Position numbers and translations under genes: made by a program | Assembly (NCBI GenBank): GCA_913056245.1 | Contig: CAJXME010000084.1 | Location: 1-5,912 of the forward strand | DNA: 5,912 bases | Direction of reading: 5' to 3' | DNA from: an uncultured Alphaproteobacteria bacterium | Lineage (GTDB): Bacteria > Pseudomonadota > Alphaproteobacteria > Puniceispirillales > UBA1172 | The notes under the pieces: generated by a model | What the model saw: the letters and a program-made list of their open reading frames with translations, nothing else | Database searches by the model: none | What the model was told of the DNA's origin: nothing | Part shown: positions 1 through 5,912 of the stretch, in pieces | Layout of the letters: every line of letters starts with the position of its first letter | Position numbering within the stretch: position 1 is the first letter of the stretch

Positions 1-136
1 CGAGATCAAGCGCCATGCCATCGTATCCAGCGCCAGCGACTTTCGCGCAAATCTCATCATAGGACAACACCACCCCTGATGGGTCATGGGGCATCATCGC
101 CCAAAGCGAGGTGTAAACCTGAAGGCGGCGCGCCAT
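1..136 (-). CDS. Sugar phosphate isomerase/epimerase-like protein, N-terminal fragment (runs off left edge)
   Basis: Reading leftward from an ATG at 136-134, 45 codons stay open to the window edge. They begin MARRLQVYTSLWAMM and end AGAGYDGMALDL. A first beta strand ending in 'YTSLWAM', then a helix and 'AG[YF]DG(M/V)' leading into a second strand, is the usual opening of xylose-isomerase-like TIM-barrel proteins (sugar phosphate isomerase/epimerase family). That assignment rests on pattern recognition of the N-terminus only; the metal ligands and the rest of the barrel lie outside the window. The ATG is two bases after the desaturase stop, so the two genes are almost certainly co-transcribed and probably translationally coupled. 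A weak AAGG lies about a dozen bases upstream, inside the desaturase end. Such proteins often act as isomerases, epimerases or hydroxypyruvate-isomerase-like enzymes; the substrate is unknown here. Confidence 0.6.
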   Translation of the reverse strand, partial: MARRLQVYTSLWAMMPHDPSGVVLSYDEICAKVAGAGYDGMALDL

Positions 137-138
137 GG

Positions 139-1119
139 CTAGGCTTCAACCTTAACGCGGCGGCCACCTTTGACCGGCACGATCCAAACCTCATCCATGG
201 GATAAGCATCCTCGTCTTTAGCCAGCAAGCGCTTAAAGGCTTCAATCTGAAACTCGATCCAGCCCATGCGATGCACTTCACCGCAAGTGTTTTCGATCTT
301 GTCGTTGAGCTCCCGCAATTTCCAGAACGGCACCGACGGGAAACTATGATGCGCGGTATGGTAAGGCATTTGCCAGCACAGCCAACGCATGAAGGCATTG
401 GTGCGCGTCGAACGCGTGTTGTTCAAAATATCATTGCTATGGGCAAGGCCAAGATGCTCAATCGTGTTCTGCAATTGATGCACAGGTTTGGTCAGCAAGA
501 GCGGCAGAATCCAAAAACTCAGGGCAAACCATGTCTCAAGATAAACTGACACCCCCGCGATCACCGCATAACCCAAAAGATGCAAGCGTGATTCGCGAAT
601 GACCTTGGCTTCTTCGCTCGAATGAATGTAAGGCTCAATAATCACCCCACGGGCGCGGCGCAGAATCCCAGCAATGCGGTTGCGCCAATAGGTGATCGAC
701 AACATCCACAGCAAAAAAGTCGTGAGGGTGTAAGGTTCACGCACCAATTCCCCATCTTTATCCCAGTTTTGGGTAAAGCGATGGTGCGAATAATGCATGA
801 TCAAATCAAAATCGCGGGGGAAGAGCATGAGAAAACCAATCACGCGTCCCCAGAATTCATTCAGGCCTTTGGTTTTGAACACCGTCCAATGCGATAATTC
901 ATGTTGCGCGGCATAGAGAAAATTGAGCGCCACCCCAAGGCCAAAGCCTGTGAGCAAGACCCACCATGTCCCCATCACCATATAATGGGCATAGCCTAAA
1001 GCGCCAATCAGCCCCAAATGGGTGAGCAATTGCGCCCATCCCCGCCAATCGGAACGCTCATTGAGATATTTAAGTTCTTCGGCGTTGACAATTTTCCGTC
1101 TTGAAAAGACTTCTTCCAT
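139..1119 (-). CDS. Fatty acid desaturase family membrane di-iron oxygenase
   Basis: This 326-residue protein carries the three histidine boxes of membrane desaturases/hydroxylases (numbering from the chosen Met): HELSH at 73-77, HYSHH at 109-113 and HTAHH at 254-258. An extra histidine in 'EHLGLAH' (about 222-227) is also common in this family. These residues bind the di-iron centre that uses O2 and an electron donor to desaturate or hydroxylate a hydrophobic substrate. Hydrophobic stretches at about 29-68, 93-101, 131-143 and 180-210 fit an integral inner-membrane protein with the boxes facing the cytoplasm. The frame could begin at 1221, but the ATG at 1119 is preferred: GGGAG lies six bases upstream, and the 34 extra residues look unlike the family. 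It is divergent from the dehydrogenase at 1275 and two bases from the isomerase-like gene downstream. Lipid, carotenoid or small-molecule substrates are all possible. Confidence 0.88.
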   Translation of the reverse strand: MEEVFSRRKIVNAEELKYLNERSDWRGWAQLLTHLGLIGALGYAHYMVMGTWWVLLTGFGLGVALNFLYAAQHELSHWTVFKTKGLNEFWGRVIGFLMLFPRDFDLIMHYSHHRFTQNWDKDGELVREPYTLTTFLLWMLSITYWRNRIAGILRRARGVIIEPYIHSSEEAKVIRESRLHLLGYAVIAGVSVYLETWFALSFWILPLLLTKPVHQLQNTIEHLGLAHSNDILNNTRSTRTNAFMRWLCWQMPYHTAHHSFPSVPFWKLRELNDKIENTCGEVHRMGWIEFQIEAFKRLLAKDEDAYPMDEVWIVPVKGGRRVKVEA

Positions 1120-1274
1120 TTCACGCTCCCACAATAAGCCAAAAGCACAGCATAGGCCAAAAGTCTTGCTCAAAATTCCCTCTTGCGCAAGTCCAGATGG
1201 TGATGTTGAGTAATGGGGCAAAGATGACCGAATATCGCTCTAAAAATTACGAAAGCCAAAAAGGGTTGGATTCC
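1120..1274. promoter_or_regulatory. Divergent intergenic control region between desaturase and dehydrogenase pairs
   Basis: These 155 bases separate two divergently transcribed gene pairs and must contain the promoters for both unless distant ones are used. Visible elements are a perfect 10-bp palindrome CTTGCGCAAG at 1182-1191, and a near-identical 12-bp direct repeat, ATAAGCCAAAAG at 1134-1145 and ATAGGCCAAAAG at 1152-1163 (period 18). A third AGCCAAAA lies at 1254-1261, just before the dehydrogenase start. I found no convincing sigma70 -35/-10 pair on either strand; TTGAGT at 1206-1211 followed by GAATAT at 1230-1235 is only a weak candidate for the rightward promoter. No regulator gene is present in the window. 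Confidence 0.5.
1126..1130 (-). promoter_or_regulatory. Ribosome binding site fixing the desaturase start
   Basis: On the minus strand GGGAG is followed by six bases (CGTGAA) and the ATG at 1119-1117. This favours the shorter 326-residue desaturase over an in-frame upstream ATG at 1221, which would add 34 residues with no family character. Confidence 0.65.
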
Positions 1275-2288
1275 ATGAATAATGCCATGAACATTGCCTC
1301 TTACCGCGCCAAGGGTTCGGCCCGTGACGTCCTTCAGATAAGAGCGATTGAAACGCCTTCCCCGCAAGCGGGCGAAGTCTTGATCCGGCTGCATTATTCG
1401 GGCATTAACCCCAGCGATGTGAAGATGCGCGCTGGCCTCAGCCTTGGGGGCATGGCCATGCCTTTCGATGAAGTGATCCCCCATTCTGATGGCTCTGGCG
1501 TGATTGAAGCCCTCGGTGAGGGGGTGTCCGATTTCAGCATTGGCGACCGTGTTTTTGTCTTTAACGCAGGCTTCAAGCGTGCCTTTGGCACCGCCGCCGA
1601 AGCCATCACCATCCCCGCCGCCCAAGTCGTGCCTTTGCCAGACCAAACCAGCATGACCCATGGCGCCTGCCTTGGCATTCCAGCAATGACCGCAGTTCAC
1701 GCCATGACCCGCGCCAAATCAATCGACGGCAAGCGGGTGCTGATCTCAAGCGGTGGCGGTGTTGTTGGCCGCTATTGCATTGAAGTGGCGCGCGGCCTTG
1801 GGGCAAAAACCATCATCACCACCGCGTCTTCACCGCTGAGCCGTGCGACTGCGGAAAAGGCGGGCGCTGATCTGGTGCTGGATTACAAAAGCGATCGTCT
1901 GGCGGAAGAGATACAAGATCATTGCGGGCAAATTGATCACGCGGTTGAGGCTGAATTTGGCGTTAATGCTCAAACCCTTGGCACGGTGATGGCGGAGGGC
2001 GGCTCGATCGCCGCCTATGGCTCCGCCTTAAACAAAACGCCTGAAATGCCTTTTTACGATTTCATGTTCAAGAACATCACGCTTCATATGCTGCTGGTCT
2101 ATTTGCTCGATGATGAAACGCGAAAAGCCGATCTAGCCGTGATGAAAGACTTGCTGACGCGCGGCGCCATCACCGAAAATATTGCCGCCATCCTGCCGCT
2201 TGATGACATCGCCACCGCCCATGAACAGGTTGAGGCCGCTCAAAAAAGCGGATCGGTTCTGCTCGATTGCCAATCCTCTTCACGCTAA
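1275..2288 (+). CDS. Zinc-independent medium-chain dehydrogenase/reductase (quinone oxidoreductase-like)
   Basis: This 337-residue protein follows the MDR superfamily layout. An N-terminal GroES-like catalytic domain has the signature 'GINPSDVKMRAG' at about 43-54 and 'GDRVFVF' at about 90-96. A Rossmann domain follows, with the nucleotide-binding loop SSGGGVVG at about 158-165 and strand 'AKTIITTASS' after it. The cysteine and histidine zinc ligands of alcohol dehydrogenases are absent, as in quinone oxidoreductases/zeta-crystallin and enoyl reductases of this superfamily, which use NADPH to reduce activated double bonds or quinones. The ATG at 1275 is chosen because AAGGG ends nine bases upstream and the N-terminus then matches family length. 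An in-frame ATG at 1224 (preceded by GGGG) and one at 1287 are alternatives. It is followed 18 bp later by a short-chain dehydrogenase, forming a likely operon. Substrate unknown. Confidence 0.87.
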   Translation: MNNAMNIASYRAKGSARDVLQIRAIETPSPQAGEVLIRLHYSGINPSDVKMRAGLSLGGMAMPFDEVIPHSDGSGVIEALGEGVSDFSIGDRVFVFNAGFKRAFGTAAEAITIPAAQVVPLPDQTSMTHGACLGIPAMTAVHAMTRAKSIDGKRVLISSGGGVVGRYCIEVARGLGAKTIITTASSPLSRATAEKAGADLVLDYKSDRLAEEIQDHCGQIDHAVEAEFGVNAQTLGTVMAEGGSIAAYGSALNKTPEMPFYDFMFKNITLHMLLVYLLDDETRKADLAVMKDLLTRGAITENIAAILPLDDIATAHEQVEAAQKSGSVLLDCQSSSR

Positions 2289-2294
2289 TCGTTT

Positions 2295-2299
2295 AAGGA
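2295..2299 (+). promoter_or_regulatory. Ribosome binding site of the short-chain dehydrogenase
   Basis: AAGGA lies seven bases before the ATG at 2307, in the 18-bp gap after the upstream dehydrogenase stop. It is a good Shine-Dalgarno match and supports this start. Confidence 0.7.
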
Positions 2300-2306
2300 A
2301 GACTTT

Positions 2307-3071
2307 ATGACTCAACATGTTTTCATCACCGCTGGCGGTTCAGGCCTTGGCCTTGCCATGGCGGAAGGTTTTCTGGCCAATGGCGCCAAGGTCGCCATCA
2401 CCGATATTGACCAAGCCATGCTGGACGCCGCCCAAGCCGCCCATCCCGGCTTACTGTGCTTTCATTGCGATGCGTCTGACGAAGCCGCCATGCACAAGGT
2501 ATATGACAGCCTGCGCGGGGCGTGGGATCGCCTTGATGTGGTGATCGCCAATGCTGGCATCGCCGGGCCGACCGCGGCGGTGGAACATGTCACGCTTGAA
2601 GATTGGAAACGCTGTCTTGCGGTTAATCTCGATGGCGCGTTTCTCGCCACCAGCCTTGCCGCCCCTTGGATGAAGGATCAAGGCGAAGGCTCCATGATCC
2701 TCACGTCATCGACGGCGGGGCTTTTTGGTTATCCCTTCCGGTCTCCATACGCGGCGGCCAAATGGGGGATTATTGGCTTGATGAAAACCTTGGCGATGGA
2801 ATTAGGGCCTTTTGGCATCCGTGCCAACGCCATTTGCCCCGGCGCCGTTGAAGGCGATCGCATGGATCGCGTCATTGCCAATGAAGCCAAAACCCGCGGC
2901 ATCAGCGAGGCCGATTTGCGCCAAGGCTATGCCGATTGCGTGTCGCTGAAACGATTTGTCACCGCCCAAGACATCGCCGATATGGCGCTGTTCTTGGCGT
3001 CACCGCAATCGAAAAATGTCAGCGGCATGGCGATGGCGGTGGATGGTCATACCGAACAAGTGACGCTCTAG
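2307..3071 (+). CDS. Classical short-chain dehydrogenase/reductase (SDR)
   Basis: The 254-residue length is typical of classical SDRs, and the motifs appear in order. A glycine-rich cofactor loop TAGGSGLG is at 8-15 (the usual second residue Gly is Ala). Acidic Asp33 closes beta-2 in 'ITDID', which usually favours NAD(H) over NADP(H). 'CDAS' at 54-57 precedes NAG at 82-84. The catalytic set is Asn107, Ser135, Tyr148 and Lys152 (YAAAK), and 'CPGAV' lies at 177-181. The C-terminal 'SGMAMAVDGH' is the family's usual ending. It is therefore a soluble oxidoreductase converting an alcohol and a carbonyl, with an intact active site. It sits 18 bp behind the medium-chain dehydrogenase with its own good ribosome binding site, so the two probably act in one pathway. 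The family does not reveal the substrate. Transcription likely ends at the hairpin just downstream. Confidence 0.93.
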   Translation: MTQHVFITAGGSGLGLAMAEGFLANGAKVAITDIDQAMLDAAQAAHPGLLCFHCDASDEAAMHKVYDSLRGAWDRLDVVIANAGIAGPTAAVEHVTLEDWKRCLAVNLDGAFLATSLAAPWMKDQGEGSMILTSSTAGLFGYPFRSPYAAAKWGIIGLMKTLAMELGPFGIRANAICPGAVEGDRMDRVIANEAKTRGISEADLRQGYADCVSLKRFVTAQDIADMALFLASPQSKNVSGMAMAVDGHTEQVTL

Positions 3072-3102
3072 TCTTTGATCTTCTCTATCGTTGGCAACCA
3101 CA

Positions 3103-3131
3103 AAAAAAGCCGGCACGAAGCCGGCTTTCTT
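3103..3131. terminator. Bidirectional rho-independent terminator between convergent units
   Basis: A perfect 9-bp stem, AAAGCCGGC (3106-3114) and GCCGGCTTT (3120-3128), closes a five-base loop ACGAA. On the minus strand the hairpin is followed by seven consecutive T, a strong terminator for the permease. On the plus strand the tail is TTTCTTATT, giving a reasonable terminator for the short-chain dehydrogenase, which stops 34 bases earlier. The permease stop is 19 bases away on the other side. Confidence 0.9.
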
Positions 3132-3149
3132 ATTGTCATGTGATGGCGA

Positions 3150-5078
3150 TCAACCCTTACCACGCCATGGGATCAAAATGTCGATGACTTTGCGCATGAT
3201 CAAATCAAACATCAAGCCCAACAATCCCATGATCAGGATAGTCACCCAGATCAACTCATAATCGGAAACCGTCCGCGCGACGTTTTCGATAAAGCCGACC
3301 CCAGTGGTACCCGCCAGCATTTCCGCCGCCACAAGCGTGCCCCAGCAAACGCCAATAGCGATCCGAACGCCGGTTAAAATTTCCGGCAAGGCATTGGGCA
3401 AAATCACATGCCGCAGGATTTGACGATTGGTCGCCCCCAAGGAATGCGACGCCCTGATCTTAGACAATTGTGTGCCGGATGCCCCCGTGCGCGCCGAGAT
3501 CACCATGATCGCAAAGGCCACCATAAAGAGCAGGAAGATTTTACCGTCATCTTGAATGCCAAAGATCGTCAGGATCAACGGCGCCCAAGCCAAAGGCGGC
3601 ACGGGACGATAGAGTTCGATCATCGGATCAAAGAACGATTTGAAGAACCGCGAGACCCCCATATAGATGCCCAGCGGAACACCCAAAGCAACACCAAAGC
3701 CCATCGCCACCAAGACGCGGAACAGCGAATCCCAGATATGCCCATCGAGCATGGGGATCGAGCCAAGAGCAACCTCACCTTGCGCGAAGGCGAGAATCTT
3801 ATCTTTATAGGTGGGGTTGAAACTGCCATCGGCATGGTGCGAGCCATAACTGCCGGGCAGCATATCCACCAGCATATCAGGGATCAAGAAATCCACCACA
3901 TTGGCAATTGGCAACCATTTCACCCAAAGCAAGGTCGTGCCTTTATACCCGCCGCCATTATCGACATCAGGATTGGCCAGTTGCGCAAATTTAGCCACCA
4001 CATCGGTGGGTTTCGGCAACCAGCGGCTTGACCCTTGTTCGATGCACAAGGTGCGGGATTTCACCACCCCTTGGCCGGGGAAGAAAACAGCGTCAACAAA
4101 ATTGAGCCCGCCTTTCGCATCCCCCACCGCGTCAAACAGATTTTCCATGCTGTCATTAACAGATTTCAGCGCATCCGCCGGGAAGATAATACCATCGTCA
4201 AGACGGCGGAAAATACGCTCCACCGCTTTGATGTATCGGGTGCGTTCGATGTTATCACTTTCGCTTAGACCCACGGCGTTTTCATTGGTTTTCAACGCGT
4301 CAATTTCAGCCTTGGTTTTTTCGATCAGCGCCATGGCTTGCGGCGGGAAATTCCGCAATTTCTGGAAACGATCGGTAATCGCCGCCGCGTCCATCGCCAC
4401 CGTATCAAACAGCATGCCCCGCGCCGTCATCGGCAATAACGGAATTTCTGTTGAGGTCACGCCCCAACGCGGTTGCGCCAAGGCCTCAGCGGTGGGTTGA
4501 TAGCCGTCATGCCCGCCGCGCAAGGTATCGGCCAAACCATTAAGGTCAGCCGCGACACCATTAAGCGCGGTGGCAGTAGCGGAATCTTGCTCTGCAGGAT
4601 TGGAGACAAGCGCAATGATGGATCGCGTTTGACCAATGGCGTTGCGGAGCAATTGCGTTTCCGCAGGGGTGAAGACCGCTTCCGGCAAACTGGCTTCCAA
4701 TTCATCCAATTGCGCGGAGTTGCGCACCACCAGCGTGGTCGATTTGTAATAACGTGAGCCAATTGGAAGCCGCGCCGTAATCGGCGATACCGCTTCATGG
4801 ATTTTGCCCACTTGGCACAATTCATTCGCCGCGTTCGGGAAATACGCCCGCGCCATGCCCCATGAAAAATAGAACCAGATCAGCACCAAGGCCGAAAGCC
4901 CTGTCACCGCCCAATACCATCCCCCGCGTGTCCGTTCCGGATCGCCGAAGACTTCGTCGTTCTTACGCTGATGCGTATCCTTAAGCCCGTAATAAATCGA
5001 TACCACAAAAGCCGCCACCAGCAGCAAAATCAGGACGGCGGAAATATCAGCGCGATGTGTCGATAGCCACTCAAACAT
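3150..5078 (-). CDS. ABC importer permease of the nitrate/sulfonate/taurine type with large extracytoplasmic insertion
   Basis: The C-terminal ~200 of 642 residues form a standard binding-protein-dependent permease domain. Membrane helices lie at about 452-473, 493-508, 513-529, 570-589 and 607-627. The cytoplasmic coupling loop (EAA motif) is at about 543-566, with 'SLGAT' and 'VILPNALPEI'. This domain resembles TauC/SsuC permeases. The N-terminus has two hydrophobic segments (about 12-31 and 54-74) separated by a charged cytoplasmic-looking linker. Between 75 and about 445 lies a long polar, mostly helical region, predicted to be outside the membrane, that ordinary ~250-280-residue family members lack. 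A family-like stretch 'WLPKPTDVVAKFAQLA' at about 353-368 suggests a main insert at ~75-352 and a second at ~370-435. C88 and C345 could pair. The start overlaps the ATPase end by 8 bp, with AGAGGAGA nine bases upstream. Substrate unknown. Confidence 0.88.
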   Translation of the reverse strand: MFEWLSTHRADISAVLILLLVAAFVVSIYYGLKDTHQRKNDEVFGDPERTRGGWYWAVTGLSALVLIWFYFSWGMARAYFPNAANELCQVGKIHEAVSPITARLPIGSRYYKSTTLVVRNSAQLDELEASLPEAVFTPAETQLLRNAIGQTRSIIALVSNPAEQDSATATALNGVAADLNGLADTLRGGHDGYQPTAEALAQPRWGVTSTEIPLLPMTARGMLFDTVAMDAAAITDRFQKLRNFPPQAMALIEKTKAEIDALKTNENAVGLSESDNIERTRYIKAVERIFRRLDDGIIFPADALKSVNDSMENLFDAVGDAKGGLNFVDAVFFPGQGVVKSRTLCIEQGSSRWLPKPTDVVAKFAQLANPDVDNGGGYKGTTLLWVKWLPIANVVDFLIPDMLVDMLPGSYGSHHADGSFNPTYKDKILAFAQGEVALGSIPMLDGHIWDSLFRVLVAMGFGVALGVPLGIYMGVSRFFKSFFDPMIELYRPVPPLAWAPLILTIFGIQDDGKIFLLFMVAFAIMVISARTGASGTQLSKIRASHSLGATNRQILRHVILPNALPEILTGVRIAIGVCWGTLVAAEMLAGTTGVGFIENVARTVSDYELIWVTILIMGLLGLMFDLIMRKVIDILIPWRGKG

Positions 5079-5912
5079 TGCCCATAATCTCCTCTTCCAT
5101 ATCCCAGATCATGGTCAGAATTTCTTCGCGAACTTTGCCAAAATCTTTTTGTTGTTTGATGTCACGAAGAGATTTCTTCAACCCTTGCTCCGCAAAAGGC
5201 AGATTGTATTCTTTGTAAATCCGCCCGGGTCGAGGCGCCATCACGAACAACCGCTCACCCAAGAGCAATGCTTCTTCCACGGAATGGGTGATGATGATGA
5301 TGGTCTTGCCGGTTTCTTTCCACAATTCGAGGATGAGCGATTGCATCTTTTCGCGGGTGAGCGCATCGAGCGCCCCCAAGGGTTCATCCATCAAGATCAA
5401 ATCGGGATCATTCACCAGACACCGCGCCAAAGCCACGCGCTGCTGCATCCCCCCAGACAATTGATAGGTGGGGGTATCGCCAAATCCCGCGAGACCAACG
5501 ATGTTCAACCATTTTTCCACCAAGGCTTCGCTTTCCTTGGCGTTCATTTTTTTCATGCGCAAGCCAAAATCGACATTGCGCGCCACGGGCAACCATTCGA
5601 ACAAAGCGCCTTGCTGGAACACCATGCCGCGTTCCGCATCCGGCCCCTTGACCTGGTGGTCATCCAGCATGATGCGTCCCTGCGTCGGCGCCAGGAACCC
5701 GGCCAGGATGTTGAGCAGCGTGGTCTTCCCGGAACCTGTACCGCCGCTGATGATGATGTTCTTGTGCCCGAGCACGCACTTCTCGAGGAAGCTCGCGATC
5801 TGCGCGGTCACCGAACCGAACCCGACGAGGTCGTCCATCGTCAGGGACTTCTTGCCGAACTTCCGAATGGTGATGCAGGGGCCCTTGATGGCCAGAGGCG
5901 GGATGATGGCGT
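5071..5912 (-). CDS. ABC importer ATPase (TauB/SsuB-like) whose visible N-terminus is CpaF-like; open at right edge
   Basis: The frame is open from the stop at 5073-5071 to the window end (about 280 codons). Numbering from a Met at 5838, residues 44-255 are an ABC nucleotide-binding domain. They show a Q-loop in 'MVFQQ' (72-76), signature LSGGMQQR (127-134), Walker B LILMDEP (147-153), D-loop 'GALD' (155-158) and switch histidine H185. The tail '[16 protein letters not shown]' (226-241) resembles TauB-type importers. It should energise the adjacent permease. However, residues 1-43 plus 24 codons upstream are not ABC sequence: they match CpaF/TadA secretion ATPases up to and including Walker [10 protein letters not shown] (32-40). 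The normal ABC N-terminal strands and A-loop are missing. The Met at 5838 is not a credible start because CpaF homology continues through it. The gene is most likely a real ATPase whose 5' end was replaced by assembly error or recombination. Confidence 0.8.
   Translation of the reverse strand, partial: AIIPPLAIKGPCITIRKFGKKSLTMDDLVGFGSVTAQIASFLEKCVLGHKNIIISGGTGSGKTTLLNILAGFLAPTQGRIMLDDHQVKGPDAERGMVFQQGALFEWLPVARNVDFGLRMKKMNAKESEALVEKWLNIVGLAGFGDTPTYQLSGGMQQRVALARCLVNDPDLILMDEPLGALDALTREKMQSLILELWKETGKTIIIITHSVEEALLLGERLFVMAPRPGRIYKEYNLPFAEQGLKKSLRDIKQQKDFGKVREEILTMIWDMEEEIMGNV
5088..5095 (-). promoter_or_regulatory. Ribosome binding site of the permease, inside the ATPase end
   Basis: On the minus strand AGAGGAGA lies nine bases before the permease ATG at 5078-5076, within the last codons of the ATPase gene. 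Together with the 8-bp gene overlap this points to translational coupling of the two subunits. Confidence 0.65.
5710..5912 (-). other. CpaF/TadA-type secretion ATPase segment fused in frame to the ABC ATPase
   Basis: Translated leftward from 5910, this segment opens [18 protein letters not shown], continues [17 protein letters not shown], and ends in [14 protein letters not shown]. 'NAIIPPL', 'GP..TIRKF', 'LT..DL..FGS' and '[13 protein letters not shown]' are hallmarks of CpaF/TadA, the hexameric ATPase of Tad/Flp pili and related type II/IV secretion systems. The fragment spans the end of the N-terminal domain into the P-loop, then stops being CpaF. In the stretch from about 5631 to the edge all ten leucines are CTG/CTC and all eight lysines AAG, unlike the following ABC codons. 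The source looks like a GC-richer genome. Confidence 0.8.

Noticed and set aside
79..549. 156-codon plus-strand frame opposite the desaturase
   Set aside because: It lies antisense to the third histidine box and conserved C-terminus of the desaturase, and its translation resembles no family.
1131..1160. Minus-strand TTGGCC-18-TATTGT as a desaturase promoter
   Set aside because: The transcription start would fall in or next to the ribosome binding site, leaving no usable leader; the match is probably chance.
1120..1221. 34-residue N-terminal extension of the desaturase frame starting at 1221
   Set aside because: The ATG at 1119 has a well-placed GGGAG, and the extension has no desaturase-family character; it simply reads through the intergenic region.
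3408..4500. Long plus-strand open frames (207 and 199 codons) opposite the permease gene
   Set aside because: They are antisense to a clearly homologous permease, have no recognisable domains or ribosome sites, and are expected from the codon bias of the real gene.
5710..5912. An intact cpaF gene of a Tad pilus locus belonging to this genome
   Set aside because: Only a fragment up to Walker A is present, it continues in frame into an ABC domain rather than the rest of CpaF, and its codon use differs from every neighbour.
1..5912. CRISPR arrays, tRNA/rRNA genes, insertion sequences or attachment sites
   Set aside because: No regularly spaced repeats, tRNA-like cloverleaf, terminal inverted repeats or transposase-like translation were seen by eye on either strand.

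Overview
The window looks like part of an alphaproteobacterial (or at least proteobacterial) chromosome of moderate GC. I counted about 51% GC over 5101-5640. The lineage is inferred from protein style and codon use only. Coding density is high: four complete genes, two genes cut by the window edges, one shared divergent control region and one bidirectional terminator.

Left part (1-3071): two divergent pairs leave a 155-bp intergenic region (1120-1274). Leftward runs a membrane fatty-acid-desaturase-family protein with all three histidine boxes. Two bases after its stop, a sugar phosphate isomerase/epimerase-like protein begins and runs off the left edge. Rightward runs a zinc-less medium-chain (quinone-oxidoreductase-like) dehydrogenase, followed 18 bp later by a classical short-chain dehydrogenase. 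The four enzymes suggest a small redox or catabolic module with co-ordinated control, but the substrate cannot be read from the sequence.

Right part (3150-5912): a leftward two-gene ABC importer of the nitrate/sulfonate/taurine type. The ATPase stop overlaps the permease start by 8 bp. The permease is unusually large (642 aa against about 250-280 for the family) because a predicted extracytoplasmic region of some 280-370 residues sits between an N-terminal membrane segment and the conserved permease domain. No substrate-binding protein is present in the window. A strong hairpin at 3103-3131 separates this unit from the convergent dehydrogenase pair.

The most striking point is at the right edge. 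The ATPase reading frame stays open to base 5912, but its first ~67 visible codons are not ABC transporter sequence. They match the CpaF/TadA family of pilus/secretion ATPases, and the switch to ABC sequence falls at the Walker A motif, which both families share. GC content and codon use also change sharply (about 63% GC over 5641-5912). This is most likely an assembly or recombination chimera at a conserved P-loop, and less likely a genuine fusion. The true N-terminus of the ABC ATPase is therefore not visible here.
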